Shown: positions 29,145 to 38,280 of the stretch, piece by piece
Layout: each line of letters begins with the position of its first letter
Numbering within the stretch: position 1 is the stretch's first letter
NCBI GenBank assembly: GCA_019449415.1
Contig: JAGRPP010000023.1
Span: forward strand, 202,937-266,936
DNA length: 64,000 bases
Direction of reading: 5' to 3'
Source: Geothrix sp.
GTDB taxonomy: Bacteria; Acidobacteriota; Holophagae; Holophagales; Holophagaceae
The notes under the pieces: model-generated
What the model was told of the DNA's origin: nothing
The model's input: the letters and a program-made list of their open reading frames with translations, nothing else
The model's database searches: none
Position numbers and translations under genes: made by a program

Positions 29145-29759
29145 CTACGACTGAAACCCTGTGGGCTTCCGGGCCACCACCTGCATCACGGCGCCGGGGC
29201 CGTGATGGTAGGCGCCTTCGTGGATGTCCCGTACGACCTCCCGGCCGATTTCCAGCTCCAGACCCGGAAGCAGCTCCACCGTTTCGGCCAGGGTGCTGAG
29301 CAGATCCAGCTCCTTCGGGCCGCCGGTGCCGTACTCCAGCTGCCGGGGCGTGTAGGCCTCCAGGATCAGGACGCCTCCGGGAGCGAGCGCCGCGGCGTAG
29401 CACGGATAGAGGCGCCGTCGGAGCGCGGAGGGCAGGTGGCAGAAGATGGAGATGATGCCGCTCCAATGCGTCGGGCCGAGGTCGAAATCCGCCAGGTCGG
29501 CCGCGACCGTGGCGAGGGTCACGCCGCGGCTGAGGGCCAGCTCCTGGGCGCGGGCCAGCCCCACGGCGGACTGGTCCACGGCGGTGACGGCGTGGCCCAG
29601 GGTGGCCAAGTGGACGGCATTCCGGCCCTGACCCTCGCCCAGTCCCAGCACGGGGCCCGGCGGAATGCGGGGGGCCATCTCGCGCAGAAAGTCGTTGGGC
29701 TCCGAACCGTAGACCAGGTCGGGCTCGGCGTACCGTTGATCCCAGAATCCCTGTCCCAT
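29145..29759 (-). CDS. Class I SAM-dependent methyltransferase (TehB-like)
   Basis: A 204-residue protein with the SAM-binding motif LGLGEGQGRNAV near residues 38-49, followed by AVDQSAVGLARA (acidic residue for the ribose) and ADLADFDLG. The opening FWDQRYAEPDLVYGSEPNDFL is typical of the TehB/thiopurine-type group. The target is unknown. Its ATG overlaps the pmbA stop codon by 1 nt, so it is translationally coupled to pmbA. Confidence 0.88.
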   Translation of the reverse strand: MGQGFWDQRYAEPDLVYGSEPNDFLREMAPRIPPGPVLGLGEGQGRNAVHLATLGHAVTAVDQSAVGLARAQELALSRGVTLATVAADLADFDLGPTHWSGIISIFCHLPSALRRRLYPCYAAALAPGGVLILEAYTPRQLEYGTGGPKELDLLSTLAETVELLPGLELEIGREVVRDIHEGAYHHGPGAVMQVVARKPTGFQS

Positions 29760-31147
29760 CAGGCGCCTCCGAGCGCGATGTCTTCCAGCAGGATGCTCAG
29801 GCCGGCGCTGCTGCCGTACCAGCGGAGGTCGCTGCCCAGGGCGGCGATGCGCGTGAGGAAGTCTCGCAGGTTGCCCGCGAAGGTGAGCTTGTCCACGGGC
29901 TCGGCCAGCGCGCCCTCGCGGATGCGGATGCCGCTGGCGCCCACGCTGAGGTCGCCGCTGACGGGATCCACCGTGTGGAGGCCCATGATCTCGGTGATGA
30001 GCACGCCGTTTCCGGCCATGTGGTAGAGGGCGTCGGGTGCGGTGTCGCCGGGCAAGGGGAACAGGTTGAAGGTGGTGGCGCCGGGCTGGCTGCCGAAACC
30101 CCGGCCCGCGCTGGCCGTGGGGGCCAAGCCCATCTCGGCGGCGGTCTTCAGCGTGTGCAGGTAGGTCTTGAGCACGCCGCCTTCGAGCAGGACATTGCGC
30201 CGCGTGGGCAGACCCTCGGCATCCCAGGGCTCGGTGCCCAGGGCCGGCCGGCCGGGGGCTTCCGCGAGACGCCCGTCGTCGATCAGCGTGAGCAGGGGCG
30301 AGGCGATGGCCTCGCCCAGCTTCCCGGCGAAGAGGCTGCGCTGCTTGAGCACGGACTCGGCGTCCAGCATGCCCGCCACGATGCCGAGCAGATCCACGGC
30401 TACCTCGGGATGCAGGACCACGGCGTATCTCCCTGCGGGCAGCCGCTGGGGGTTCAGCTTCCGCTCGCCCTTGAGCGCCGCCTCGGCGCCGATGGCCGCG
30501 AGGTCGAGGCCGGGGCGTCGGGCCACATCCCAGTGCCAGGCGGCCTGCCGTTCCTCGCCGTCGGCCACCGCCAGCTCGATGGAAGCGGAACAGCTGGACC
30601 AGGCGTCCGCAGCCCGCACGCCCTTCTGCGTGAGCAGCAGGCTGGCGCCGGATCCGTCGCTCCAGGCCGATTCCCGGACGGCGGCTACCTTGGCGGAGGC
30701 ACGCCGGGCCTGGGTTTCCAGGTCCAGGGCCCAGTCGATGCGCTGCTGGGGCGTGATGGCCTCCACGGCCGCGTCGAAGCGGCTGGGCAGGTCATCGGTG
30801 CCGGATGGATCGGCCTGGCGGAGCCAGGGATCTTCGTCGCCCAGGGCGCTCAGTTCCCAGGCCTGGGCGAAGAGGTCGCGGAAATCGGCGGCGGCGAGGT
30901 CGGTGGTGGTGGCCAGGCCCGTGCGAAAGCCCTTGCTCCCCGCGCGGATCACCCGCACGCCGAGGCCGCCCCGCTTGCTGGCGGTGAGGTCCTCCAGCGC
31001 GCCGTTCTGCACTTTGGCTTTGCGGGAGCGGGACACGGAGGTGAAGGCCTCCGCGCCTTCCGCGCCCAGCTTCAGCGCGTGCTGGATGCCGTCCTGCAGG
31101 CGGGCTTCGAGGGCATCGGGAATGAAGGTTCGGAACGGTTCGGTCAT
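29759..31147 (-). CDS. pmbA: TldE/PmbA family metalloprotease subunit
   Basis: A 462-residue TldD/PmbA family protein. Features include SRSRKAKVQNG near the start, then RGGLGVRVI, and a C-terminal half with GRGFGSQPGATTFNLFPLPG and LHTVDPVSGDLSVGASG. This subunit lacks the HExxxH zinc motif and pairs with TldD, which has it. The TldD/TldE dimer degrades unfolded peptides and matures modified peptides such as microcins. The start at 31147 matches family beginnings. It lies 1 nt after the macro-domain gene, in an operon that also contains tldD. Confidence 0.93.
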   Translation of the reverse strand: MTEPFRTFIPDALEARLQDGIQHALKLGAEGAEAFTSVSRSRKAKVQNGALEDLTASKRGGLGVRVIRAGSKGFRTGLATTTDLAAADFRDLFAQAWELSALGDEDPWLRQADPSGTDDLPSRFDAAVEAITPQQRIDWALDLETQARRASAKVAAVRESAWSDGSGASLLLTQKGVRAADAWSSCSASIELAVADGEERQAAWHWDVARRPGLDLAAIGAEAALKGERKLNPQRLPAGRYAVVLHPEVAVDLLGIVAGMLDAESVLKQRSLFAGKLGEAIASPLLTLIDDGRLAEAPGRPALGTEPWDAEGLPTRRNVLLEGGVLKTYLHTLKTAAEMGLAPTASAGRGFGSQPGATTFNLFPLPGDTAPDALYHMAGNGVLITEIMGLHTVDPVSGDLSVGASGIRIREGALAEPVDKLTFAGNLRDFLTRIAALGSDLRWYGSSAGLSILLEDIALGGA

Positions 31148-31148
31148 G

Positions 31149-31667
31149 TCAGGTGTCCTTCTCGAGGGCGGTCTGGAGGACGGTCCGGCTGAGGTCATCG
31201 TAGGCCACGAGGGTGATTGTCCGGGGGAGGTCATGGGCTGCCAGCCAGGCCCGGCAGGTGGTCACGGCGATGGCGGCGGCGCGGTCTGAAGGAAAACCGA
31301 AGATGCCGGTGCTGATGGCGGGGAAGGCCACTCGGCCGCAGCCGTGGGCTTCAGCCAGCCGCAGACTCTCCTGGTAGCAGGAGGTGAGGGTCTGATCCTC
31401 CCCCTGCCGGCCGCCACCCCAGACCGGGCCGACGGTGTGGATCACGAAGCGGGCCGGCAGCCGATGGCCACGGGTGAGCTTGGCCTGTCCTGCCGGACAG
31501 CCCCCGAGGCCCCGGCATTCTTCCAGAAGGCCGGGCCCTGCGGCCCGATGGATGGCCCCGTCCACACCGCCGCCGCCCAGGAGGCTGCGGTTCGCGGCAT
31601 TGACGATGGCATCCACGGCAAGGGTGGTGATGTCGGCCTGCACCACCTGCAGGCGTCCGGAGGTCAA
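31149..31667 (-). CDS. Macro-domain protein (YmdB-like ADP-ribose hydrolase)
   Basis: A 172-residue macro domain with the YmdB-like signatures [47 protein letters not shown] and [13 protein letters not shown]. YmdB-type enzymes remove acetyl from O-acetyl-ADP-ribose or ADP-ribose from proteins. The Asn-Ala-Ala-Asn loop and the catalytic-region glycines are intact. It sits between tldD and pmbA with 4-nt and 1-nt junctions, so the three are translated together, an uncommon association. Confidence 0.93.
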   Translation of the reverse strand: MTSGRLQVVQADITTLAVDAIVNAANRSLLGGGGVDGAIHRAAGPGLLEECRGLGGCPAGQAKLTRGHRLPARFVIHTVGPVWGGGRQGEDQTLTSCYQESLRLAEAHGCGRVAFPAISTGIFGFPSDRAAAIAVTTCRAWLAAHDLPRTITLVAYDDLSRTVLQTALEKDT

Positions 31668-33748
31668 AGCACGCTCGGCAGGGGTTCGGCGGTGCCGCCG
31701 ACCACGAGGGCGGGGCAGAGGATGGTGGGGAGGGCATCGCTGACGGGCACGCCCTGGCCGTCCTTGCCGCAGGTGCCGATGTCGAAGTGGTGGAGGTCGC
31801 TGCCGATGCGGGTGAGGCCTTTCAGCACCTCGGGACCGCAGCCGCTGAGGGTGGCGTTCTTCACGGGGTATTTGGGCTCGCCGTTCTCCACCCAGTAGCC
31901 TTCGGTCACCTGGAACACGAAGTTGCCGGTGACGGTGTCCACCTGGCCGCCGCCCATGCGCTTGACCAGCAGCCCGCGGTCCAGGTCGCGGAGGATGGCT
32001 TCGGGAGCCTCACTCCCAGCAGCCAGGAAGGTGTTCCGCATGCGGGGGATGGGCAGGTGGCGGTAGCTTTCGCGGCGGCCGTTCCCGGTGGGTTCCGCAT
32101 TCATCTTCCGCGAGGTCTTCCGCGATTGGAGGTAGGCCTTCAGCACGCCATTCTCGATGAGCACCACGCGGCTCACGGGATTGCCTTCGTCGTCGATGGC
32201 CTGGCTGCCGCGCTTGTGGGGCAGGGTGCCGTCGTCGATGATCGTCACGCCCTCGGCGGCGACTTTCTGACCCAGCTTGCCCGCGAAGGCGCTCATGCCC
32301 GCCAGGGCGAGATCAGCCTCCAGCCCGTGCCCACAGGCCTCGTGGATCATGGTGCCCCCGGCGCTGCTGCTGAGCACCACCGGGAAGGTGCCGGCGGGGG
32401 CGGGCTGGGCGTCCAGGGCCTGCACGGCCAGGCGGGCGGCTTCGCGCACGGTGTGCGCCACGGCCTCGTCGGTGAAGAGCTCGAACCCCCGGGTTTCGCC
32501 CAGGGCCTGGTAGCCGGTCTGGAGCTGGGTACCGTCACCGGCAGTGACATTCGCGCGGAGCACCACCTGGGTGCGGTGGTCTTCCGTGAGGGTGCCCGAC
32601 CAGGCGCCATCCCGGAATTCGGCGGCGGCGATCCACACCCGCTGGGTGCTGTCGCCATAGCCGACGGAGACCTGCTTCAGCGCGCCGGGGCGCAGCGCCT
32701 CGGCCTCGGTGCGGGCCAGGGCCTCGGCGCGGCGCACCAGGGCCACTTTCTCGCTCAGGGCCACGCGGCCCGGATCGCGCTCCACGGGGCTGGGAGTGGG
32801 GTGGGTCTTCAGCACCAGGGCCGGAACCCCAGCGGCGGCGCCGGTGCCGGGGGCGGCCAGGGTGCGTGCGGCTTCAGTCAGCTCTTCGAAGGTGGGGGCG
32901 ATGAGATCGGCGAAGCGGGTGGTCTCGCCATCTACCAGGCGCAGGCTCGCGCCGAAAGTCTCCGAGGCGAGCACATCCTCCATGCGGCCGTCGTCCATGC
33001 CCAGGGCGTGGGCCCGGCGGCGTTCCACGAAGGCCTCGCCGTAGTCGCCGCCCCGGCTGAGCAGGGTGGCCAGGACATCGCGCAGCTGATTGGCGCTGAA
33101 GGGTGCGGGCATCGGGGTTCTCCAGGTCCGCGCACGGCGGACCTTCCAGTTTGCCAGAAGGGCCGTCTCGGCTCCCGCCAGGATTCCAGCCAGATCCCGT
33201 CCGTCATTGGGGATCACGAGATCCGCATGGAGGGCCCGTTCCGGAGGCGTGGCCTGCGCCCGGAGGCGCGCCAGGGCGGCCTCCCGAGTGATCCCGTCCC
33301 GAGCCTGGAGCCGCTGAAGCCGAAGGACCTCCGGCGCATCCACGGTCCAGAAGGCGTCGAAGTGGTGGGCCTTGCCGCGCTCCACCCAGAGGGCGGCGTC
33401 CAGCACCGCACCGCGGGTGTCCGCCGGTAACCCGGCGAGGCGGCCCGCGAGCAGGGCCTCGATGCGGGGATGGAGGATCGCGTTGAGGCGGGCCCGGGCG
33501 GCGTCATCGGAAAACACATGGGCCGCCAGCCAGGCGCGGTCCAGGGCGCCGTCGGGCCGGAGGCAGCCGGGCCCGAAGGCCGCCACCAGGGCGGCGAGGC
33601 CTTCGCTTCCCGGCAGCACCGCCTCCCGCGCCAGGCCATCCGCATCCACCACGGCCCACCCCCGGGCCGCCAGCTTCCCCGCCACGAAGCTCTTCCCCGC
33701 CGCGATGCCGCCGCTGAGGCCGAGGATGGGGAAGGGCGAAGCGTGCAT
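31664..33748 (-). CDS. coaE-tldD: Fused dephospho-CoA kinase and TldD protease (CoaE-TldD)
   Basis: One 694-residue open frame. Residues 1 to about 205 form a CoaE domain (P-loop GGIAAGKS, then VVDADGLAR and a C-terminal DLVIPNDG), which makes CoA from dephospho-CoA. From about 213 ([12 protein letters not shown]) to the end is TldD, with the zinc motif HEACGH near 467-472 and [14 protein letters not shown]. No stop codon separates them. An internal ATG at 33112 has GGAG 8 nt upstream, so free TldD could also be made. The start at 33748 has GGAG at good spacing. The macro gene overlaps the stop codon by 4 nt. Full-length fusion is read directly; whether it is translated as one chain is inferred. 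Confidence 0.88.
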   Translation of the reverse strand: MHASPFPILGLSGGIAAGKSFVAGKLAARGWAVVDADGLAREAVLPGSEGLAALVAAFGPGCLRPDGALDRAWLAAHVFSDDAARARLNAILHPRIEALLAGRLAGLPADTRGAVLDAALWVERGKAHHFDAFWTVDAPEVLRLQRLQARDGITREAALARLRAQATPPERALHADLVIPNDGRDLAGILAGAETALLANWKVRRARTWRTPMPAPFSANQLRDVLATLLSRGGDYGEAFVERRRAHALGMDDGRMEDVLASETFGASLRLVDGETTRFADLIAPTFEELTEAARTLAAPGTGAAAGVPALVLKTHPTPSPVERDPGRVALSEKVALVRRAEALARTEAEALRPGALKQVSVGYGDSTQRVWIAAAEFRDGAWSGTLTEDHRTQVVLRANVTAGDGTQLQTGYQALGETRGFELFTDEAVAHTVREAARLAVQALDAQPAPAGTFPVVLSSSAGGTMIHEACGHGLEADLALAGMSAFAGKLGQKVAAEGVTIIDDGTLPHKRGSQAIDDEGNPVSRVVLIENGVLKAYLQSRKTSRKMNAEPTGNGRRESYRHLPIPRMRNTFLAAGSEAPEAILRDLDRGLLVKRMGGGQVDTVTGNFVFQVTEGYWVENGEPKYPVKNATLSGCGPEVLKGLTRIGSDLHHFDIGTCGKDGQGVPVSDALPTILCPALVVGGTAEPLPSVL

Positions 33749-33822
33749 GGGGAACTCCGGCCCTGATTCTGCTCCCAATTAGGCGCTCTAAGGTGCACAG
33801 AGCCTGATTCCAGCCTCTCGGC

Positions 33823-33828
33823 TACACT
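33823..33828 (+). promoter_or_regulatory. Possible -10 box TACACT-GG for accA
   Basis: GCTACACTGG is 30 nt upstream of the accA start and the same 10-mer is found before the amidohydrolase gene. A -35 element is not clear. Confidence 0.4.
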
Positions 33829-33858
33829 GGACCGTTCCTCTTCTTGACCCGAGGTCAC

Positions 33859-34818
33859 ATGAAAGACGCTACCCCCGAGCAGACCATGGATCTGTCCCAG
33901 CTGGAGAAGCCGGTACTCGAGCTGGAGGCCCAGATCCGGGCCATGGAGATGGACCCTTCCCAGGCCAAGGAGCGGGAGAAGCTGCAGAAGAAGCTCGACA
34001 AGCTGAAGGCGGAACTCTTCTCCCATCTGACGGACTGGCAGCGGGCCCAGCTGGCGCGCCACCCCAAGCGGCCCTACACGATGGATTACCTGGAGCGCAT
34101 CTGCGAGCGCTTCGAGGAACTCCACGGCGACCGCCGCTTCGGCGACGACGCGGCCATCGTGGCCGGCATGGGTTGGATCGAGGGCAATCCGGTGATGATC
34201 ATCGGCCAGCAGAAGGGCCGGGACACCAAGCAGAAGATCCTGCGCAACTTCGGCATGCCCAAGCCCGAGGGCTACCGCAAGGCCCTGCGCCTCATGAAGC
34301 TCGCCGAGAAGTTCCAGCGGCCCATCCTCTGCCTCATCGACACGCCGGGCGCCTATCCGGGCGTGGATGCGGAGGAACGCGGCCAGGCCGAAGCCATCGC
34401 CCGGAACCTGCTGGAGATGGCCAAGCTCGAAGTGCCCGTGGTGGCCGTGGTCATCGGCGAAGGCGGCAGCGGCGGGGCCCTGGCCCTGGGCGTGGCCGAC
34501 CGCGTGCTGATGATGGAGAACGCCATCTACTCGGTGATCTCGCCGGAGGGTTGCGCGTCGATCCTGTGGAAGGATGCGACCCAGGCTCCCAAGGCCGCCG
34601 AAGCCCTCAAGCTCACGGCGCCCCACCTGCTGGAGCTGGGCATCATCGACGGCATCGTGAAGGAGCCCCTGGGGGGAGCCCACGCGGATTTCGACGCCGC
34701 CGCCGCCGCGCTGAAGGAGGCCATCATCGAGGCCTTCTCCGAGCTCTCCGAGCTGTCGGCGGAGCAGCTGGTGGAGGAGCGGTACCAGAAGTTCGCCCGC
34801 ATGGGCAGCGTGGGCTGA
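33859..34818 (+). CDS. accA: Acetyl-CoA carboxylase carboxyltransferase subunit alpha
   Basis: A 319-residue protein that, with AccD, moves the carboxyl group from biotin carrier protein to acetyl-CoA in fatty acid synthesis. The N-terminal helices [15 protein letters not shown] and the core [22 protein letters not shown], then [37 protein letters not shown] and [15 protein letters not shown] are typical. The ATG at 33859 is chosen because GAGGT precedes it; a TTG five codons upstream does not have this. It starts a long plus-strand run, with recJ 1 nt after its stop codon. Confidence 0.97.
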   Translation: MKDATPEQTMDLSQLEKPVLELEAQIRAMEMDPSQAKEREKLQKKLDKLKAELFSHLTDWQRAQLARHPKRPYTMDYLERICERFEELHGDRRFGDDAAIVAGMGWIEGNPVMIIGQQKGRDTKQKILRNFGMPKPEGYRKALRLMKLAEKFQRPILCLIDTPGAYPGVDAEERGQAEAIARNLLEMAKLEVPVVAVVIGEGGSGGALALGVADRVLMMENAIYSVISPEGCASILWKDATQAPKAAEALKLTAPHLLELGIIDGIVKEPLGGAHADFDAAAAALKEAIIEAFSELSELSAEQLVEERYQKFARMGSVG

Positions 34819-34819
34819 C

Positions 34820-36487
34820 ATGGAGGCCAAGACTTGGCGCCTCCGCCGGGAGATCCCGGCGGGACCGGCGCCCTGGCGGGCCCTGGCCGCGGCCTGGAAC
34901 CTGGAGCCCCGCCTGGCGCGACTGGCCTGGCTGCGGGGTGCCGACCAGCCGGAGGATCTGGCCTGGCGCTTGGATCCCAGCTGGACGCGCAGCACCGATC
35001 CCCACCTGCTGCCGGGTGTGGATCCGGCCGTGGCGCGCATCCGCCAGGCCATCGGGGCCCGGGAGCGCATCGTGGTCTACGGTGACTACGATGTGGACGG
35101 CGTCACCGCCACGGCCCTGCTGGTGCGCGCCCTGGAGCGCCTCGGCGCCGAAGTCTCCTTCTTCATCCCCAACCGCTTCTCGGACGGCTACGGCCTGCAC
35201 CTGGACTGCATCCGGGAGCTGAAGGCCACGCGCGACCCGGGCCTGCTCCTGTCCGTGGATTGCGGCGTGCGCAGCGTGGACGAGGTGAAGGCCAGCGCCG
35301 AGCTGGGCATGGACTGGGTGATCACGGATCATCACGCCCTGGGCCCGGAACTGCCCCCTGCCTGCGCCGTGGTGCACCCCCATCTGGATGGCTACCCGAA
35401 CCGCTTCCTGGCGGGTGTGGGCGTGGCCTTCAAGCTGGCCCAGGCCCTGATGGGTGCCGTGCCCCATCCCACGGGTGCCGACGCGGCCTTCCTGGACGGC
35501 ATGCTCAAGCTCGTGGCCATCGGCACCGTGGCGGACATGATGCCCCTGGTGGATGAGAACGCGCTGCTGGTGCGCCGGGGGCTGGATTCCCTCGGGGGGA
35601 AGAATGGTCCGGGCCTCGCGGCTCTGCTGCGCGCCGCGAAGAAGGAAGGCGCCCTGGGCGGCCAGGACATCGCCTTTGGGCTGGCCCCACGCCTCAACGC
35701 GGTGGGCCGCATGGGCGGCGCGGAAGATGCCGTCCGCCTGCTGCTCACGAGGGAGGCCGCCGAGGCCGAGGCCCTCATGGCGCGGGTGGAGGTTCTGAAT
35801 CAGGAACGCCGTGCCATCCAGCAGGAGCTGACGGCCAGCCTGCAGCCGCCGGACGGCGCGGCCTTCGACCTGGTGCTGGATCCGGCAGCCCACAAGGGCG
35901 TCATCGGCATCGTGGCGGGCCAGCGCATGCGCGCCACGGGGCGCCCGGCGGGCGTCTGCACCGTCATCGACGGCGTGGCCCACTGCAGCCTGCGTGCACC
36001 GGAGGGCTACGACCTGGGCGAACTCCTGGTCCTGGCCCAGCCCTTCATCCTGAGTGGCGGCGGCCACCGCGCCGCCGCGGGCCTGAGTTTCGAGGCGTCC
36101 CGCCTGACCTTCGTCCGTCAGGCCCTCCAGCGGGGAGCGGCGATGCAGGCCGAGGGCCGCGAGCTTCCGCCTCTCCTGCTGGACGGCGCTCCCGGGGAGC
36201 TGCCGGACGATGCGGATCTGGCCCGCCTGGAGCCCTTCGGCCAGGGCTTCGCCCCGCCGCTGGCGCGGGTGGAGGGCACGCTGGCCTCTTCCGCGGTCTT
36301 CGGAGCGGATCACTGGAAGTTGCGGGTGGCGGGGCTTTCCGATCCCCTCACCTGGTTCTCCAACCACGAACGGCCCGCCCAACCCCACGCCGGAGAGCGG
36401 ATCTGCGTGGCGGCCGCCCCCCAGGCTAGCGCCCGCTGGGGCCGCTCCTGGCTGGTGGACATGGCCCTTGAAGAGGCGGCTCCATGA
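34820..36487 (+). CDS. recJ: Single-stranded-DNA exonuclease RecJ
   Basis: A 555-residue DHH-family 5'-3' exonuclease acting in recombination and mismatch repair. Motifs: GDYDVDGVT near residues 89-97 and ITDHHALG near 168-175. SVDCGVRSVDE, GTVADMMPL and the DHHA1 motif GGHRAAAGLSFE follow. A C-terminal OB-like region ends the protein. It is tightly spaced between accA (1 nt) and the LptC/LptA-like gene (4-nt overlap). Confidence 0.96.
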   Translation: MEAKTWRLRREIPAGPAPWRALAAAWNLEPRLARLAWLRGADQPEDLAWRLDPSWTRSTDPHLLPGVDPAVARIRQAIGARERIVVYGDYDVDGVTATALLVRALERLGAEVSFFIPNRFSDGYGLHLDCIRELKATRDPGLLLSVDCGVRSVDEVKASAELGMDWVITDHHALGPELPPACAVVHPHLDGYPNRFLAGVGVAFKLAQALMGAVPHPTGADAAFLDGMLKLVAIGTVADMMPLVDENALLVRRGLDSLGGKNGPGLAALLRAAKKEGALGGQDIAFGLAPRLNAVGRMGGAEDAVRLLLTREAAEAEALMARVEVLNQERRAIQQELTASLQPPDGAAFDLVLDPAAHKGVIGIVAGQRMRATGRPAGVCTVIDGVAHCSLRAPEGYDLGELLVLAQPFILSGGGHRAAAGLSFEASRLTFVRQALQRGAAMQAEGRELPPLLLDGAPGELPDDADLARLEPFGQGFAPPLARVEGTLASSAVFGADHWKLRVAGLSDPLTWFSNHERPAQPHAGERICVAAAPQASARWGRSWLVDMALEEAAP

Positions 36488-38229
36488 TGGCCTCCCTGCT
36501 CCAGAGCCTGCCCTCTGCGCGCCACCCGCTCTGGCGGGGCCTGGGCTGGGGTCTGGCCGCGGGCACCCTGGGGTTGACGCTGCGCTTCCTCCTGGTGGGT
36601 GGCGGCGGCATGCCGGGCCGCACCGTGGGCGGCGATCCGCTGTTCGGCGAAGGCACCAAGGGCAGCGTAGGCACCCTCACGGAGCAGCTGGGCCAGAACC
36701 GCATGGTGTTGGCCTACAAGACCATCGAAGGCTCCGAAGAGGATCTGCGCCTGGACCAGGTGAGGGGCTCCCTGGACGAGCCGGCCGGGAAGTGGCGTCT
36801 GCTCTCGCCCAAGGCCCGCCGTCAGACCGGGGTCTGGACCCTACAGGGCCCCATGGACCTGGGCGTGGCCCAGCCCGGGACCACCACTCCGCTCGGCAAG
36901 GGCCGCATCGAGAGCGAGGGCCCGGCCCTCCGCTGGACTGGCGGGGAATGGGAGGGCCTGGCCCCCCTGCACTGGGAATCCCTGGAGGGTTCCACCCGGG
37001 GCACCTGGAACCTGCCCGCGGGCTGGCGCCGGGAGATCGACGGCCGCTTCCGCGTGGAGCGGGGCCCCGTGCGCTGGCTGGCGCCGACGGACGGCACGGC
37101 CCCCGCCACGCTCAAGGCCATGGACGCCGACCGGCTCTGGGCCACGCCGGGGTTCCTGTCGGGCCACCTGGAAGGGGTGAGGGCGAGCCTGGCGGAAGGC
37201 TCGCTCCAGGCCTCGGTGGCCGATCTCACGCCGGATACGGTGATCTGGCCGGGGCCCCTGGCCTTCGAGCGCGCCGACGGCTGGCGGGGTGAGGCCAAGG
37301 GAGGGGTGGCCCCGCGTCCCGCCCCGGGCGCCCGCTTCCAGCAGGTGGAGCTGAGGGGCTTCCGGGCGCGCCGGGCAGTGGCCGGCGGGGAGGAGCACCT
37401 GTCCACGGAGGGGGCGCGCTGGACCCCGGCGGGACTGCGCCTCGAGGGGAGCGTGGTCTGGGATCAGCCCCTGGATGGCCAGCGCCTCATGCTGAAGGCC
37501 CCGCGGGTCTTCATGCGGGAAGCGCCCGGCCAGGACCTGCCGGCCTCCCTGCCGATCGGTCATGCTGCGGCGGAAGGTCAGGCCCTGCTCACCTGGGGGC
37601 GGCGCAGCCTCTCGTCGCCGCGGATCCTGGTGGAGCGGGCCACGCGCCGCTGGAAGCTCCAGGCGCCGGTCCTGGGCCGCGGGGAGGAGGGCACCTTCAC
37701 GGGCGGGGCGGGGCAGGGCGATCCCCGGGCCTGGACCATCGAAGGTCCCGTACAGCTGAACCTGTTTTCCGGCGGAAGCCTGCGGGGGGCGAAGCTCGTC
37801 TGGGAGGACGCACTCTGGACGCTGACGGGCCGCCCCGCCGCTTGGAGCCGGCTGCGGGAGCGGCTCTCCGGGCCGCGCATCGTCCGTCAGGGCGAGGTGG
37901 TGAGCTTTCCCGAAGGCCTGAGCGGGACCCTGGCCGCTGCGGACGGGGACCTGTTCCTGCGGGCGGAGCGGGGCCAGAGCGAGGCCCAGAAGATCACCCT
38001 CGGCGGCGGGGTGGAGTGCCAGGGCCAGGGCTGGCGGCTGGCGGCGGACACCGTGATCGTCACCGTCGGGCCTGACCGCACCGTACGGCTCATCCAGGCG
38101 GAGGGGACCGTGACTTTGCGCGGGCGCCTCGGCGAAGGCCAGGGCGAGGCCCTGGAGCTGGAGCCCGGACCCCAGACCGTGCGGTGGCAAGGTCGGGTGC
38201 GCGGCAAGGGGGCAGGCTCCGGCTGGTGA
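36484..38229 (+). CDS. LptC/LptA-like LPS-export protein (inferred)
   Basis: A 581-residue protein with one N-terminal membrane helix (about 20-38) and a long all-beta periplasmic part of repeated strands. The C-terminal segment (about 490-575, KITLGGGVECQGQGWRLAADTVIV) resembles the OstA/LptA fold. In many bacteria lptC and lptA precede lptB, rpoN and hpf; here lptB and rpoN lie downstream, separated only by the BNR-repeat gene. This protein therefore probably bridges the inner membrane and periplasm in LPS transport, combining LptC and LptA roles. Similarity is structural and positional, not a strong motif match. Its start overlaps the recJ stop codon. Confidence 0.65.
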   Translation: MMASLLQSLPSARHPLWRGLGWGLAAGTLGLTLRFLLVGGGGMPGRTVGGDPLFGEGTKGSVGTLTEQLGQNRMVLAYKTIEGSEEDLRLDQVRGSLDEPAGKWRLLSPKARRQTGVWTLQGPMDLGVAQPGTTTPLGKGRIESEGPALRWTGGEWEGLAPLHWESLEGSTRGTWNLPAGWRREIDGRFRVERGPVRWLAPTDGTAPATLKAMDADRLWATPGFLSGHLEGVRASLAEGSLQASVADLTPDTVIWPGPLAFERADGWRGEAKGGVAPRPAPGARFQQVELRGFRARRAVAGGEEHLSTEGARWTPAGLRLEGSVVWDQPLDGQRLMLKAPRVFMREAPGQDLPASLPIGHAAAEGQALLTWGRRSLSSPRILVERATRRWKLQAPVLGRGEEGTFTGGAGQGDPRAWTIEGPVQLNLFSGGSLRGAKLVWEDALWTLTGRPAAWSRLRERLSGPRIVRQGEVVSFPEGLSGTLAAADGDLFLRAERGQSEAQKITLGGGVECQGQGWRLAADTVIVTVGPDRTVRLIQAEGTVTLRGRLGEGQGEALELEPGPQTVRWQGRVRGKGAGSGW

Positions 38230-38280
38230 TGCCGGGCGCTTTTCGGGCATGATGGGGCAAACCTCGTATTAGGAGGCACC

